A stretch of DNA of 64,000 nt from Chlorella sorokiniana (Eukaryota > Chlorophyta > Trebouxiophyceae > Chlorellales > Chlorellaceae): NCBI GenBank assembly GCA_025917655.1, contig CP084620.1, forward strand, positions 1,984,001 through 2,048,000. The letters are read 5' to 3'. A program made the translations under genes and the position numbers. Below the pieces are notes generated by a model. It did not search any database, was not told where the DNA came from, and saw nothing but the letters and a program-made list of their open reading frames with translations. Position 1 is the first letter of the stretch. Every line of letters begins with the position of its first letter. Shown piece by piece: positions 22,300 through 33,764 of the stretch.

Positions 22300-22363
22300 A
22301 AAAGTTGTGGAACCATTTCTCGAGCAGAGCGTGTCATCCTTGCGCAGGGGCCATGCTAATCTT
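22300..22363 (-). pseudogene. Truncated U6 snRNA, array unit 1
   Basis: Minus strand: AAGATTAGCATGGCCCCTGC through CTCGAGAAATGG and the TTTT tract. The 5' half of U6 is replaced by GGCGGCGGACAGC. Confidence 0.9.
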
Positions 22364-22855
22364 GCTGTCCGCCGCCATGCCGCCTGCGCGCATGGCGGCG
22401 GCAGAGGGCTGCACGAGGTGCGCCGCGTTGGAGTGCTTGCGCATGCCCTCCTTCCGCCCCGCCCGCTCCGCCCCGCCAGCTGTACTTCCCTGGCGGCAGC
22501 TCCTGCCACGCCATCCCCGGCTGCCGCCAAGGGCGCGAGGCGGCGGTGGCGCCGGGGCAGATTGCCAGGCGAGGGGAGAACGGACGCGGCGCCAAGCAGC
22601 CAACCTGTGTGGCTGAGCTGGCCACTCCCCGCTCCAGCTTGGGCGGGCCCCACCTTCCATAGCAGCCAGGTGCGGGTCTTCCAGCGGGGCCGCCCCTTAC
22701 GACACGCTGTGGCGCCAGGGCGGCATTCGGGACTGGCAGCCAGGGGGTGGGGCAAGGCTGGCCCCGAGGTGGGGCAGGGATGAGCATGCAGCGGGGCATA
22801 AGAAGTGGGGCCAGCCAGCCACTTTGTTGTCCGGCCGAGCATAAGGATGGGGGGG

Positions 22856-22919
22856 AAAAGTTGTGGAACCATTTCTCGAGCAGAGCGTGTCATCCTTGCG
22901 CAGGGGCCATGCTAATCTT
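22856..22919 (-). pseudogene. Truncated U6 snRNA, array unit 2
   Basis: Same 64-nt U6 3' portion and same upstream breakpoint as unit 1; G7 follows the terminator. Confidence 0.9.
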
Positions 22920-23409
22920 GCTGTCCGCCGCCATGCCGCCTGCGCGCATGGCGGCGGCAGAGGGCTGCACGAGGTGCGCCGCGTTGGAGTGCTTGCGCAT
23001 GCCCTCCTTCCGCCCCGCCCGCTCCGCCCCGCCAGCTGTACTTCCCTGGCGGCAGCTCCTGCCACGCCATCCCCGGCTGCCGCCAAGGGCGCGAGGCGGC
23101 GGTGGCGCCGGGGCAGATTGCCAGGCGAGGGGAGAACGGACGCGGCGCCAAGCAGCCAACCTGTGTGGCTGAGCTGGCCACTCCCCGCTCCAGCTTGGGC
23201 GGGCCCCACCTTCCATAGCAGCCAGGTGCGGGTCTTCCAGCGGGGCCGCCCCTTACGACACGCTGTGGCGCCAGGGCGGCATTCGGGACTGGCAGCCAGG
23301 GGTGGGGCAAGGCTGGCCCCGAGGTGGGGCAGGGATGAGCATGCAGCGGGGCATAAGAAGTGGGGCCAGCCAGCCACTTTGTTGTCCGGCCGAGCATAAG
23401 GATGGGGGG

Positions 23410-23473
23410 AAAAGTTGTGGAACCATTTCTCGAGCAGAGCGTGTCATCCTTGCGCAGGGGCCATGCTAATCTT
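23410..23473 (-). pseudogene. Truncated U6 snRNA, array unit 3
   Basis: Same 64-nt U6 3' portion and breakpoint; G6 follows the terminator. Confidence 0.9.
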
Positions 23474-23965
23474 GCTGTCCGCCGCCATGCCGCCTGCGCG
23501 CATGGCGGCGGCAGAGGGCTGCACGAGGTGCGCCGCGTTGGAGTGCTTGCGCATGCCCTCCTTCCGCCCCGCCCGCTCCGCCCCGCCAGCTGTACTTCCC
23601 TGGCGGCAGCTCCTGCCACGCCATCCCCGGCTGCCGCCAAGGGCGCGAGGCGGCGGTGGCGCCGGGGCAGATTGCCAGGCGAGGGGAGAACGGACGCGGC
23701 GCCAAGCAGCCAACCTGTGTGGCTGAGCTGGCCACTCCCCGCTCCAGCTTGGGCGGGCCCCACCTTCCATAGCAGCCAGGTGCGGGTCTTCCAGCGGGGC
23801 CGCCCCTTACGACACGCTGTGGCGCCAGGGCGGCATTCGGGACTGGCAGCCAGGGGGTGGGGCAAGGCTGGCCCCGAGGTGGGGCAGGGATGAGCATGCA
23901 GCGGGGCATAAGAAGTGGGGCCAGCCAGCCACTTTGTTGTCCGGCCGAGCATAAGGATGGGGGGG

Positions 23966-24029
23966 AAAAGTTGTGGAACCATTTCTCGAGCAGAGCGTGT
24001 CATCCTTGCGCAGGGGCCATGCTAATCTT
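23966..24029 (-). pseudogene. Truncated U6 snRNA, array unit 4
   Basis: Same 64-nt U6 3' portion and breakpoint; G7 follows the terminator. Confidence 0.9.
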
Positions 24030-24521
24030 GCTGTCCGCCGCCATGCCGCCTGCGCGCATGGCGGCGGCAGAGGGCTGCACGAGGTGCGCCGCGTTGGAGT
24101 GCTTGCGCATGCCCTCCTTCCGCCCCGCCCGCTCCGCCCCGCCAGCTGTACTTCCCTGGCGGCAGCTCCTGCCACGCCATCCCCGGCTGCCGCCAAGGGC
24201 GCGAGGCGGCGGTGGCGCCGGGGCAGATTGCCAGGCGAGGGGAGAACGGACGCGGCGCCAAGCAGCCAACCTGTGTGGCTGAGCTGGCCACTCCCCGCTC
24301 CAGCTTGGGCGGGCCCCACCTTCCATAGCAGCCAGGTGCGGGTCTTCCAGCGGGGCCGCCCCTTACGACACGCTGTGGCGCCAGGGCGGCATTCGGGACT
24401 GGCAGCCAGGGGGTGGGGCAAGGCTGGCCCCGAGGTGGGGCAGGGATGAGCATGCAGCGGGGCATAAGAAGTGGGGCCAGCCAGCCACTTTGTTGTCCGG
24501 CCGAGCATAAGGATGGGGGGG

Positions 24522-24585
24522 AAAAGTTGTGGAACCATTTCTCGAGCAGAGCGTGTCATCCTTGCGCAGGGGCCATGCTAATCTT
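24522..24585 (-). pseudogene. Truncated U6 snRNA, array unit 5
   Basis: Same 64-nt U6 3' portion and breakpoint; G7 follows the terminator. The single-base indels near 24850 and 24915 lie further on in this unit. Confidence 0.9.
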
Positions 24586-25076
24586 GCTGTCCGCCGCCAT
24601 GCCGCCTGCGCGCATGGCGGCGGCAGAGGGCTGCACGAGGTGCGCCGCGTTGGAGTGCTTGCGCATGCCCTCCTTCCGCCCCGCCCGCTCCGCCCCGCCA
24701 GCTGTACTTCCCTGGCGGCAGCTCCTGCCACGCCATCCCCGGCTGCCGCCAAGGGCGCGAGGCGGCGGTGGCGCCGGGGCAGATTGCCAGGCGAGGGGAG
24801 AACGGACGCGGCGCCAAGCAGCCAACCTGTGTGGCTGAGCTGGCCACTCCCGCTCCAGCTTGGGCGGGCCCCACCTTCCATAGCAGCCAGGTGCGGGTCT
24901 TCCAGCGGGGCCGCCCCCTTACGACACGCTGTGGCGCCAGGGCGGCATTCGGGACTGGCAGCCAGGGGGTGGGGCAAGGCTGGCCCCGAGGTGGGGCAGG
25001 GATGAGCATGCAGCGGGGCATAAGAAGTGGGGCCAGCCAGCCACTTTGTTGTCCGGCCGAGCATAAGGATGGGGGG

Positions 25077-25140
25077 AAAAGTTGTGGAACCATTTCTCGA
25101 GCAGAGCGTGTCATCCTTGCGCAGGGGCCATGCTAATCTT
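25077..25140 (-). pseudogene. Truncated U6 snRNA, array unit 6
   Basis: Same 64-nt U6 3' portion and breakpoint. This unit also carries the short deletion near 25315. Confidence 0.9.
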
Positions 25141-25630
25141 GCTGTCCGCCGCCATGCCGCCTGCGCGCATGGCGGCGGCAGAGGGCTGCACGAGGTGCGC
25201 CGCGTTGGAGTGCTTGCGCATGCCCTCCTTCCGCCCCGCCCGCTCCGCCCCGCCAGCTGTACTTCCCTGGCGGCAGCTCCTGCCACGCCATCCCCGGCTG
25301 CCGCCAAGGGCGCGAGGCGCGGTGGCGCCGGGGCAGATTGCCAGGCGAGGGGAGAACGGACGCGGCGCCAAGCAGCCAACCTGTGTGGCTGAGCTGGCCA
25401 CTCCCCGCTCCAGCTTGGGCGGGCCCCACCTTCCATAGCAGCCAGGTGCGGGTCTTCCAGCGGGGCCGCCCCTTACGACACGCTGTGGCGCCAGGGCGGC
25501 ATTCGGGACTGGCAGCCAGGGGGTGGGGCAAGGCTGGCCCCGAGGTGGGGCAGGGATGAGCATGCAGCGGGGCATAAGAAGTGGGGCCAGCCAGCCACTT
25601 TGTTGTCCGGCCGAGCATAAGGATGGGGGG

Positions 25631-25694
25631 AAAAGTTGTGGAACCATTTCTCGAGCAGAGCGTGTCATCCTTGCGCAGGGGCCATGCTAATCTT
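25631..25694 (-). pseudogene. Truncated U6 snRNA, array unit 7
   Basis: Same 64-nt U6 3' portion and breakpoint; G6 follows the terminator. Confidence 0.9.
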
Positions 25695-26185
25695 GCTGTC
25701 CGCCGCCATGCCGCCTGCGCGCATGGCGGCGGCAGAGGGCTGCACGAGGTGCGCCGCGTTGGAGTGCTTGCGCATGCCCTCCTTCCGCCCCGCCCGCTCC
25801 GCCCCGCCAGCTGTACTTCCCTGGCGGCAGCTCCTGCCACGCCATCCCCGGCTGCCGCCAAGGGCGCGAGGCGGCGGTGGCGCCGGGGCAGATTGCCAGG
25901 CGAGGGGAGAACGGACGCGGCGCCAAGCAGCCAACCTGTGTGGCTGAGCTGGCCACTCCCCGCTCCAGCTTGGGCGGGCCCCACCTTCCATAGCAGCCAG
26001 GTGCGGGTCTTCCAGCGGGGCCGCCCCTTACGACACGCTGTGGCGCCAGGGCGGCATTCGGGACTGGCAGCCAGGGGGTGGGGCAAGGCTGGCCCCGAGG
26101 TGGGGCAGGGATGAGCATGCAGCGGGGCATAAGAAGTGGGGCCAGCCAGCCACTTTGTTGTCCGGCCGAGCATAAGGATGGGGGG

Positions 26186-26249
26186 AAAAGTTGTGGAACC
26201 ATTTCTCGAGCAGAGCGTGTCATCCTTGCGCAGGGGCCATGCTAATCTT
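26186..26249 (-). pseudogene. Truncated U6 snRNA, array unit 8
   Basis: Same 64-nt U6 3' portion and breakpoint; last truncated copy before the full U6 gene. Confidence 0.9.
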
Positions 26250-26740
26250 GCTGTCCGCCGCCATGCCGCCTGCGCGCATGGCGGCGGCAGAGGGCTGCAC
26301 GAGGTGCGCCGCGTTGGAGTGCTTGCGCATGCCCTCCTTCCGCCCCGCCCGCTCCGCCCCGCCAGCTGTACTTCCCTGGCGGCAGCTCCTGCCACGCCAT
26401 CCCCGGCTGCCGCCAAGGGCGCGAGGCGGCGGTGGCGCCGGGGCAGATTGCCAGGCGAGGGGAGAACGGACGCGGCGCCAAGCAGCCAACCTGTGTGGCT
26501 GAGCTGGCCACTCCCCGCTCCAGCTTGGGCGGGCCCCACCTTCCATAGCAGCCAGGTGCGGGTCTTCCAGCGGGGCCGCCCCTTACGACACGCTGTGGCG
26601 CCAGGGCGGCATTCGGGACTGGCAGCCAGGGGGTGGGGCAAGGCTGGCCCCGAGGTGGGGCAGGGATGAGCATGCAGCGGGGCATAAGAAGTGGGGCCAG
26701 CCAGCCACTTTGTTGTCCGGCCGAGCATAAGGATGGGGGG

Positions 26741-26793
26741 AAAAGTTGTGGAACCATTTCTCGAGCAGAGCGTGTCATCCTTGCGCAGGGGCC

Positions 26794-26825
<32 letters not shown>

Positions 26826-26843
26826 ACATGTGGTCCGAAGACC
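26741..26843 (-). ncRNA. U6: U6 spliceosomal snRNA, full length
   Basis: A 103-nt minus-strand sequence with every U6 landmark: the 5' stem-loop GGTC-TTCG-GACC, AAAATTGGAACGATACAGAG containing the ACAGAG box that pairs with 5' splice sites, AAGATTAGCATGGCCCCTGC including the AGC triad, the internal stem-loop GCGCAAGGATGACACGC, and a 3' end with a TTTT tract for Pol III termination. A TATA-like element lies 25-30 bp upstream. It is the only intact copy in the window and forms the end of the array, so it is the likely parent of the truncated copies. Confidence 0.97.
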
Positions 26844-26867
26844 GGCAGGGAAGGGTGGGGTGCAGCA

Positions 26868-26873
26868 CATAAA
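26868..26873 (-). promoter_or_regulatory. TATA-like element of the U6 gene
   Basis: Minus-strand TTTATG lies 25 to 30 bp upstream of the U6 5' end at 26843, the spacing expected for Pol III type-3 (U6) promoters. It is absent from the truncated copies, which carry GC-rich sequence at that place. Confidence 0.6.
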
Positions 26874-26879
26874 GAGCCA

Positions 26880-27884
26880 GGCTGGCTGAGGGCAGACCCT
26901 TATGGGGCAGCAGGCCCACATCCCCGCCTCCCCTGCCTCCCAATCGGCCCGTTTTGCAGCCTGCATGCACGTTTACATCCATAGCAGGTCCCAGACATGC
27001 CGTGGCCGGCCCCAGGCAGTCCCCTGACGCACAACCAGGTGGGGGAGGCATGCCATCCTGACCCCCACACAACCCACCGCCTGCAGCGCGCCGCTCCGCT
27101 GCCATCGCTGCTCGCATCGCAATTTGGGCCGATTGGGCGCCCCCGGCGGCAAATTGGGTGGGGAGAGGCGATGCCGGCGGCAGCCGCCCTCACCCATCCC
27201 GCCAGATGAAGCGCGGCCGGCCGGGCAGGCACATTTCCCGCTGCACATCATTGAGCGACTGAAGGCCGACGCAATGCGCCGCCGTTTGACTGTGCCCGTT
27301 GGCCAGCGAGGTGCCAGCGCGGCGCGGCGGCCGCCCAGCCCCCTCCACGGGGCCATGGCCTGTCGCATCTGCTGCTAACCAGTTACTCCCAGGTTGAGGG
27401 AAGGGGATCACAGATTGCTGCCTGGGGGGTCAGCCACGCGGCGGCATCAACATGCGATGACTTCCACCGCTGCTGTAAGCTAAGCGTGCAAGGTCGGTGC
27501 CGCTGCCGTTCCCCCAGCCTCCTGCCCAAGTCTGCGGCGAAAGGGCGTCATGAAGAAGGCTGCCTGGCGCGGAGCCTGCCTCACAGGCAGCCCGAGTGCT
27601 GCCATCTCAAGACACACACGGCGACTGTTGGGATGCGGCACTGCGTCCCAAGGGTTGGCAGGCCGCGGCAAACTGCCAGCACGCTGCGCAACATCCCTCA
27701 GTTGCCCGCATGCTTCATGTGGAAACCATCATGCGTGTGGTGCACCACAGCAGTTCCTGTCGACCCCAGCAGCAAAGGTCAAACCACCTGACTTTGTGGT
27801 CTTGTTTGCGATTCACATGGAATGCACAACTGCAAGTACTGGTCTTTGGGAAACCACGCGAGGGGACAGCATCTACAGGCGGAT
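26880..27884. other. Gene-free stretch upstream of U6
   Basis: About 1 kb with no supported gene. It may hold distal U6 promoter elements and the 3' flank of the minus-strand Gln-rich gene. Short open frames here show no recognisable protein. Confidence 0.45.
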
Positions 27885-28710
27885 CTAGGGCGGCCGAGGC
27901 GAGCAGGATTGTGCCAACCGGTGAGGCTGCTGCTGGCGTGGCCGCGGCCCCACCTCCAGCTCGCGCAGCAGGCTCCATGCACCCCCCGCCGCTTCGTTTG
28001 CCGGCTCTGGCACCGTCAGCGCAGGCAAGCTGGGCCTGCCGCCCTCTCCAGTGAGGCAGGCGGGGTCCACGAAGCGCGGCGTGGCTCCTTTGGCTGCTCC
28101 AGCCACCGGCGCTGGCTGCCAGCTGGCCTCGACCCAGGGGCTGCTCACGGGCGCTGGCGCGCCGCGCTGGCTCTGCTGCTGGCCAACGCCGTGCAGCGCC
28201 GCCGGCAGCGGCTGGCCGCCTGGCGTCCCCAGCACGGCCAGCGGAGAGGCCGCCCCCTGTTGCTGCCACAGCGAGCGCAGCGCAGCCAGCGGCGCAGATG
28301 GGGCACCTGAGAGGGGAGCCTCCTGCCACGGCGGGCCCGCCGCCCCCGCTTGCTGCCGCTCGCTCGCGGCGGCGCCGGCGCCGCCCCTGCAGCCGCCGGG
28401 CGCCTGGGCGCACATGATGCCGCTGCTGCTGCCGGGGTCGGAGCCAGCCAGCGCACGCGCCCGGTCCTCCGCCTCGACACCTTGCGTCAGCAGCTGCTGC
28501 TCCGCATCAACATCAGCCTGCCGGCGCGCCCCGGGCCGTCAGACCCAGCCACCAGCCGGGCGCCGCCGGCCAGCGCTTCAGACCCCTGCCGCCCCGCGCC
28601 GTCGTGCTCCTGCGACTGCGACTCCCGCCCAAACCGGCTGCGCTTCTGGTGCCAGCGCTCCGCTTCCTGGGACGCGCTGCGCTTCCCCCTCTGCTGCACC
28701 TGCTGCTGCA

Positions 28711-28754
<44 letters not shown>

Positions 28755-31638
28755 GAGGCAGCTGCCGGGCTGCCAGGTACGGGCGCGACGCCCTCAGCAG
28801 CAGCCGGCACACCCGCAGCGGCCGCCGCTGCTGGACGCCCTGCGTTGGCCCTGCTGCCGCTGGTCCCGCTCACTACGCCCGAGCAGTGTCCAGCAGCCCC
28901 AGCAGCAGCCACCCCACCCGCAGCGCTGGGGCCCACCCAGCCAGGTGTGCACGCCGTGCCGGGCTGCTTGCCTGCGCTGCTGGGGCGGCGGTTCTTGGGG
29001 GAGGTGGAGTCGCGCTGGCTGTCCAGCAGGGCAGCCAGGGAGGGCGCGGGTGTGCCTGCAGGCAGTTGGCATGGGAAGGGCTCGGCAAGGGTCCAGGGCC
29101 TGGGCAGCAGTGCTTGCATGCCGCGTCAGCCGTGCAAGCCGCCGCACACCGCTCGTTGACCGGTGCGCACAGCAGGTCACCTAGGGTGGGCTGCGGAGCA
29201 GGAGCACCGACGCCGGCGGCGGCCTGCGCTGGAGCCTCGGAGGGCAGCGCCGTGGCAGTCGGGTCCGCCGCAGGGGGCGGCAGCTGGCGTCGTTCCTGCC
29301 ACGCCTGCTGCCCTGCCTGTGCCGCCCCGCCTGCACCTTCCTGGGAGGGCTGCGCCGGCGAGCCCAGGGGCTGCGTGTTGGGCAGCGATGGATCCTCCGA
29401 GCTTGGGCGGGACGCGGGAACAGCCGCACCTGCTGCGACGGCAGCAGGCTTGTGGCCGGCGCCGCCGGCGTCCCCAGCTCCCTCCACCGGCCCATGCGGG
29501 ACCTGCTCCTGGCTGTTGCTCTGGCTGCTGGTCAGGTTCTCCTTGCCGCCCAGCCCGGCCAGGCCGGGCGGGGGCGGCAGGTCGGGCGGCAGTGGGGCGT
29601 GCCAGCTGCGCCGTGCCGGTGCGAGGCGGGCGGCTCCAGCTGAGGGAAGGCGAAAAGCTGCGAGGCGCAACCGCTGGCGCCGCTCTGCCCTCGCCTGCCT
29701 GTACAACGGGCCTCGCCAGCCTCGGCACCATCCTGGCTGGCTGCCCCCCTGCTGTGGTCTGCTGAGGACTGCCGCCCAGCAGGCCGGCTGCTGCGGCCGC
29801 CGCGGCGGCCGCTGCACGGTCGTCACTGCTGGTGCTGGGCGCGGCATCGCCCCTCAACGCCGCGTGCACTGCAACCGCATCTTGCGCAGCCGCCACGGCC
29901 GCCTCAGCGGCCTGCGTGGCCCCGGGCAAGGCGCCAGCGCCGCGGCAAGGGTGGCAAGGGAGTTGTTGGCTCTGTCGGGGGCGCTCCCAGTGACGCATCT
30001 GCTGGCTGAGCAACTGGCTGAGCCGCAGGAAGAGGGGTGAGGTCGGGCAGCGGCTGCAGGGCCCCAGCTGCAAACGTGCCAGGCAGCCCCGCTGCGGCTG
30101 CCGCCTCTGCTTGTGCAGCAGCCGGTGCGGCGGCCATGCGCACTTCGGCTGGGCTGTGGCCGTGCCCCTGCGCCGTCGCTGCGGGCGAAGCGGAAGTTTG
30201 CTGCCGCCGCTGCAGCGGCAATGCTGGGGAGAGCTCCTGGAACACTGCAACAGCTGGCGCCGGTGTGACGGCCTGCCGTTGCCCTTGCTGGTGCTGCAGG
30301 AACAGCGCCAGCGGGGGTGCCTCACTGACGTTCCCAAGCAGCAGCAGCTGTTGAAGGAAGCTCAGCAGCGGCGCCTGCACCTGCTGCTGCTGCTGCCACT
30401 GGCGCTGCTGGTCGGCCAGCAGCGCCTGCAGCGCCTGCAGCTGCGCAGTCAGCTGATGCATGCCGGAGGCCAGGGTTTGCACCGCCTCAGTACCAACAGC
30501 TGCCTGGCCCTGGTGCGGAATGTGCGGGTCTGCTGCCGCAGCCTGCCCAGGCACCGTGCGAGCCAGCGGCAACGCAGGCGGCACTGCAGCCTGCTCAGGT
30601 TGTGGCGTTGCCACAACGGCGACGGCTGCTCTGCTGCCTTTCTGCTGCTCTGGCTGCTGACCATGCACCTGGATTTGCTGCTGCTGCTGCTCCACGTGCT
30701 GCAGAGCAGCAGCAGCTTCCGACTTGAGCTGAGCAAGTGCAGCTGCAAACGGGGGCAGGCTGCCCGGCCGGGCGCTGGTGGCCACAATGTGCTGCGCACG
30801 CTGTGCCAGCTCGGCTTGAACGCTGCCCAGCAGCTGCCGCTCCAATGCCTGCAGTGCAGCAAGCGCCGCCAGGTTGGCAACAAAGTGTGCGCGGGCGAGG
30901 CAGCGAAGGCAGGGGGAGCCAAGGCGAGAAACGGCCCCGGCGCATCACCAAATGCATGCAGCTGCCTCACCAGCTCCAGGCAGCCGCGCTGGTGTGCCAG
31001 GTGGCGAGCCGCAGCGCCGCTGTCCTCGCTCTGCCCTGCCAGCGTGGCACCCAGAGCCGCCAGGGCCCCCAGGGCATCGGCAAGCTGGGCGGCCAGCGCG
31101 GCCTCGGCACGGCGGTACGCAGCGAGCACCTGCGCGATCAGCGGCACCGCGGGGGCCAGCTCTGCAGGGAAGCCAGGAAGAGTGTGGTGTGAGCAGCATG
31201 CACTGGCATCGCGGAGGCAGCCGCGGACCTGCAGGCGGTCGGCAGCAGGCGCGGCCCTCACCTTGGCTGCGGCGAGCGAGGGCCTCGGAGCAGAGCGCTT
31301 GAAGCGGCGCCAGCGTGCTCCCTGCTCCGGCATGAGCATGCTGCAGGACGACCATATGCTGCAAGCGCTGGCCCCATGCCGCCACTTCAAGCAATGGGAT
31401 AGCCTGCGGCGGGCGGGCTTTGACCAGCCCAGTCAGGCAGCAGAAAGTGGCTGGAGGGGGCGGGGGGCGCGCAGACGGGGTCTGGCCCCAGAGCGCCCAG
31501 CCATCGTCGGTGCATGAGCAGGCGGCCCAGTGACCATGGCTGCCAGCGCACCTCTTCCTGGGTGCGGGCCAAGGAGAGCGCAACCTCCGCAGGAACGTTC
31601 AAGGCGTTGAAGATTACGCTTTCACCAGGCTGCGACAT
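27885..31638 (-). CDS. Unrecognised Gln/Ala-rich low-complexity protein
   Basis: The minus-strand start ATG at 31638 gives MSQPGESVIFNALNVPAEVA followed by LSLARTQEEVRW. A helical segment (VPLIAQVLAAYRRAEAALAA, then RHLAHQRGCLELVRQLHAFG) lies at about 31160-30950. It is followed by a long Gln/Ala/Pro-rich region: QLLGSVQAELAQRAQHIVA, HQLTAQLQALQALLADQQRQ, and a poly-Gln run from a CAG repeat at 28712-28753. The stop is at 27885 after RLAQSCSPRPP. Such composition is common in transcriptional co-regulators and RNA-granule proteins, but no domain is recognised. Exon joins are only approximate. The start lies about 190 bp from the oppositely oriented gene at 31829, so a shared promoter is likely. 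Confidence 0.55.
28712..28753. repeat. (CTG/CAG)14 triplet repeat
   Basis: Perfect CTG triplets on the plus strand encode poly-glutamine on the minus strand in the low-complexity gene. Confidence 0.95.
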
Positions 31639-31828
31639 TTGTTCAATACGATCTTGAGACGTGATGAAGGAGCAACGGGTTTTCAAGCGCAAGCACCATG
31701 CTGCGAATGCTTTGCTTGCTGCCGCACTTCAGTCCGCAGCGGAGCGCGAACCCCACTGCATGGACTCCTGTAGCGTGCGGTAACGATGCTGCGACATTTT
31801 GTGGCAATGCATCGGCTTGTGGCACACT

Positions 31829-32761
31829 ATGCAAGCCCTGCAAGCCGCCAGAAGTGACACTTTGCCTGTGGTGCGCTCCCTGGTATCTGTCAAAGGCTTC
31901 AAGCAGCCTGTGGCGGCGACACCTTGCAGCCTGGCATTTTCAAGTGGACGCAGCACCCGACATGTCAAATCGGCGGCGGCCAGTAGAGGCGACAACGCTG
32001 CCGTCGCCTCTTCCTCTTCCTCCAGCCCGTCAGCAGGCGACTATCAAGAGTGGCGCGGGCTGTGGAGCAGATTTTTGCAGCAGGCCTTTGACTTGGGACA
32101 CTTTGCAGCAGACCCAGGCGTCACTTCCGACCGGCTGCATGCTGTCCCAGGTGCTTCGACCATCCCAGGAACCAGTGGTCCTGGGATGGGGTGACCCGCT
32201 GCCGCTCTGCTCAAGCCGGCCGATGAGCACTCCCTCTGCTTTGCTTCATCGAGGACGCATTGCTTCACCCTTCACCCGTCTTCCTCTGCTCCTTTCCCCT
32301 GCTTCAGGTGCTGCCAAACGCGGTATTAAGCCTAGCACGGCAGCGCGGCGATGTTTTGCGCACGCTGTCACCCCTCAAGCTGCAGGCACTGGTCAAGGCG
32401 GGATACCCGGTGGATGACCGCAAAGTGGGTTTTGGGGGAGCAGCGACCGCCTTGTATCCTGTCATTTGTCTTGCCCGCCCTGCGAGCGTGGGGATGCTGC
32501 CCATGCAGCTGCGCTGGACTTGCCGGCTGATTGAGTAACTGCGTGGTTTGCTGCCCACCCGCCCCACCTCTGCAGACCAAGAACGCTCACAAGAGGCTTC
32601 AGGCTAGCATCCTGGAGGGCAAGGATCTGAGCCCCGCTGATGGCGGCCCCGCTGAGCTGCAAGACGTGATGCGCGTGTTCCTCAGCCTGGCTGGCTGCGA
32701 CCGCAGGGATGCCGAGCTGTTCAAGCCACTGATTGCCGCCCGCGCAGGCGCTGCTGCCTGA
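31829..32761 (+). CDS. Hypothetical protein, probably plastid-targeted
   Basis: ATG at 31829 opens MQALQAARSDTLPVVRSLV, an N-terminus rich in Ala/Ser/Arg with few acidic residues and a long Ser tract (about 32010-32025), as in chloroplast transit peptides. The mature part contains DYQEWRGLWSRFLQQAFDLG. A phase-consistent splice can join VP at about 32150 to ARQRGDVLRTLSPLKLQAL (about 32336), then KNAHKRLQASILEGKDLSP (about 32578) and LQDVMRVFLSLAGCDRRDAE. The stop is TGA at 32759-32761. No family is recognised; the charged helical C-terminal part looks like a genuine folded protein. Confidence 0.55.
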
Positions 32762-33764
32762 CATCATGGCAGCAGCAGCGGCGCCGCCGCCGCAGCCAGA
32801 GGTTCTTGAGCAGCAAGGTGCGCCTGTGCTTGACTAGTCAGATGGTTTTACAGCAGGGTAGGCTAGCTAACAAATATCAGTGAGCTTGAATCTCTAGATG
32901 CGCCCACATGCTTGCCTCCCCACTGTAGGCTCACGAAGGTACATGCCGGCCCAGCGAGAAAGGCCGTCTGCACAGACACAAGTAGCACCACGGAGGCCGC
33001 CCAGCCGAGATAGGCAGCAGCACACCCAGGGGTCGCCCACCCTGGAGGCATGGCTGGGAGAAGGAGAGGGAGGTCGCAAAGCAGCTGACGCACAGCAGTT
33101 GGGCAGTGCCAAGCATGTAGGAGCAGAAAGGGGCGATGACAAGCAGCGCAGCAAACGGAGCGGGCAGCAACCGCGGCGGCAGAAGAATCCGTGGGAAGCA
33201 CGGCCGGAAGGCCGCAGCAGCGACAGCCAGCGTCAGCGCTGGTATGGAGACTGAGTTGTCCTGCCTAGTCAAGCTTTTTAAAAGCGTGGTTTCCGATGAA
33301 TCTGCCTCTTTCACCTGCCGCTTTAAGCCCTGTCATGACGTCACGCCACAGAGCGCTGGCTGCTACGGTGCGCCTCCTCCAGCATGGGGCAACAAAGGCG
33401 GAAAGCATTCGAACGCACGTTGTGCAGGCTCGTGCCCAGGGCCTCTGACTGCTTGCTGCTCATGTTGAAGCCACTGAAGTGCACCTGTGAAAAGGCGCCT
33501 GACGACTGAAACGCTGTGACAGACGGACATGAAGGCATTGCATGCTTTCCAGCTGTCCCGCCCACACCCAAACGCACATGCCGGATTTCACCACCACTGC
33601 CCTTGCATTCTCTCTTGCTGCGCACGGCAAAAAGTTGTTTGAGAGGGATGCCAGTGCTGTGTTCTACATGAGGGCAGTCAACAAGGGGTAGCAGCCGCTG
33701 ACACGAAAACCGTGCCGCTGCGCTGATGAATGGTGAGCACACTGATGAATGGGTGCCTGCTCCG
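32762..33764. other. Intergenic region
   Basis: Convergent 3' flanks of the plus-strand plastid-type gene and the minus-strand MBOAT gene. No gene is supported. Confidence 0.5.

Larger units (their letters stand above)
22241..26681. repeat. Eight-unit tandem array of 554-556-bp units carrying truncated U6
   Basis: The marker GCATAAGAAGTGGGGCCAGC recurs at 22241, 22796, 23351, 23906, 24462, 25018, 25572, 26127 and 26682, giving eight complete units and a final partial unit. Each unit (minus strand) contains the last 64 nt of a U6 snRNA gene, its T-tract terminator, the U6 3' flank, and about 400 bp of other GC-rich sequence. Units are almost identical; differences are G6/G7 alternation before the T tract, one-base changes near 24850 and 24915, and a short deletion near 25315. 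Because 555 is divisible by 3, reading frames run through several units and create long false ORFs. Confidence 0.97.

Noticed and set aside
25133-26728. 531-codon minus-strand open frame (and a 363-codon one at 22912-24003)
   Set aside because: They run through tandem 555-bp units; 555 is a multiple of 3, so a stop-free frame in one unit stays open in the next. The frame also translates through the U6 RNA sequence, so it is not a protein gene.
26900-27480. Possible small gene with ERLKADAMRRRLTVP
   Set aside because: Short frame, no start context or splice partner, no family resemblance; left as intergenic.
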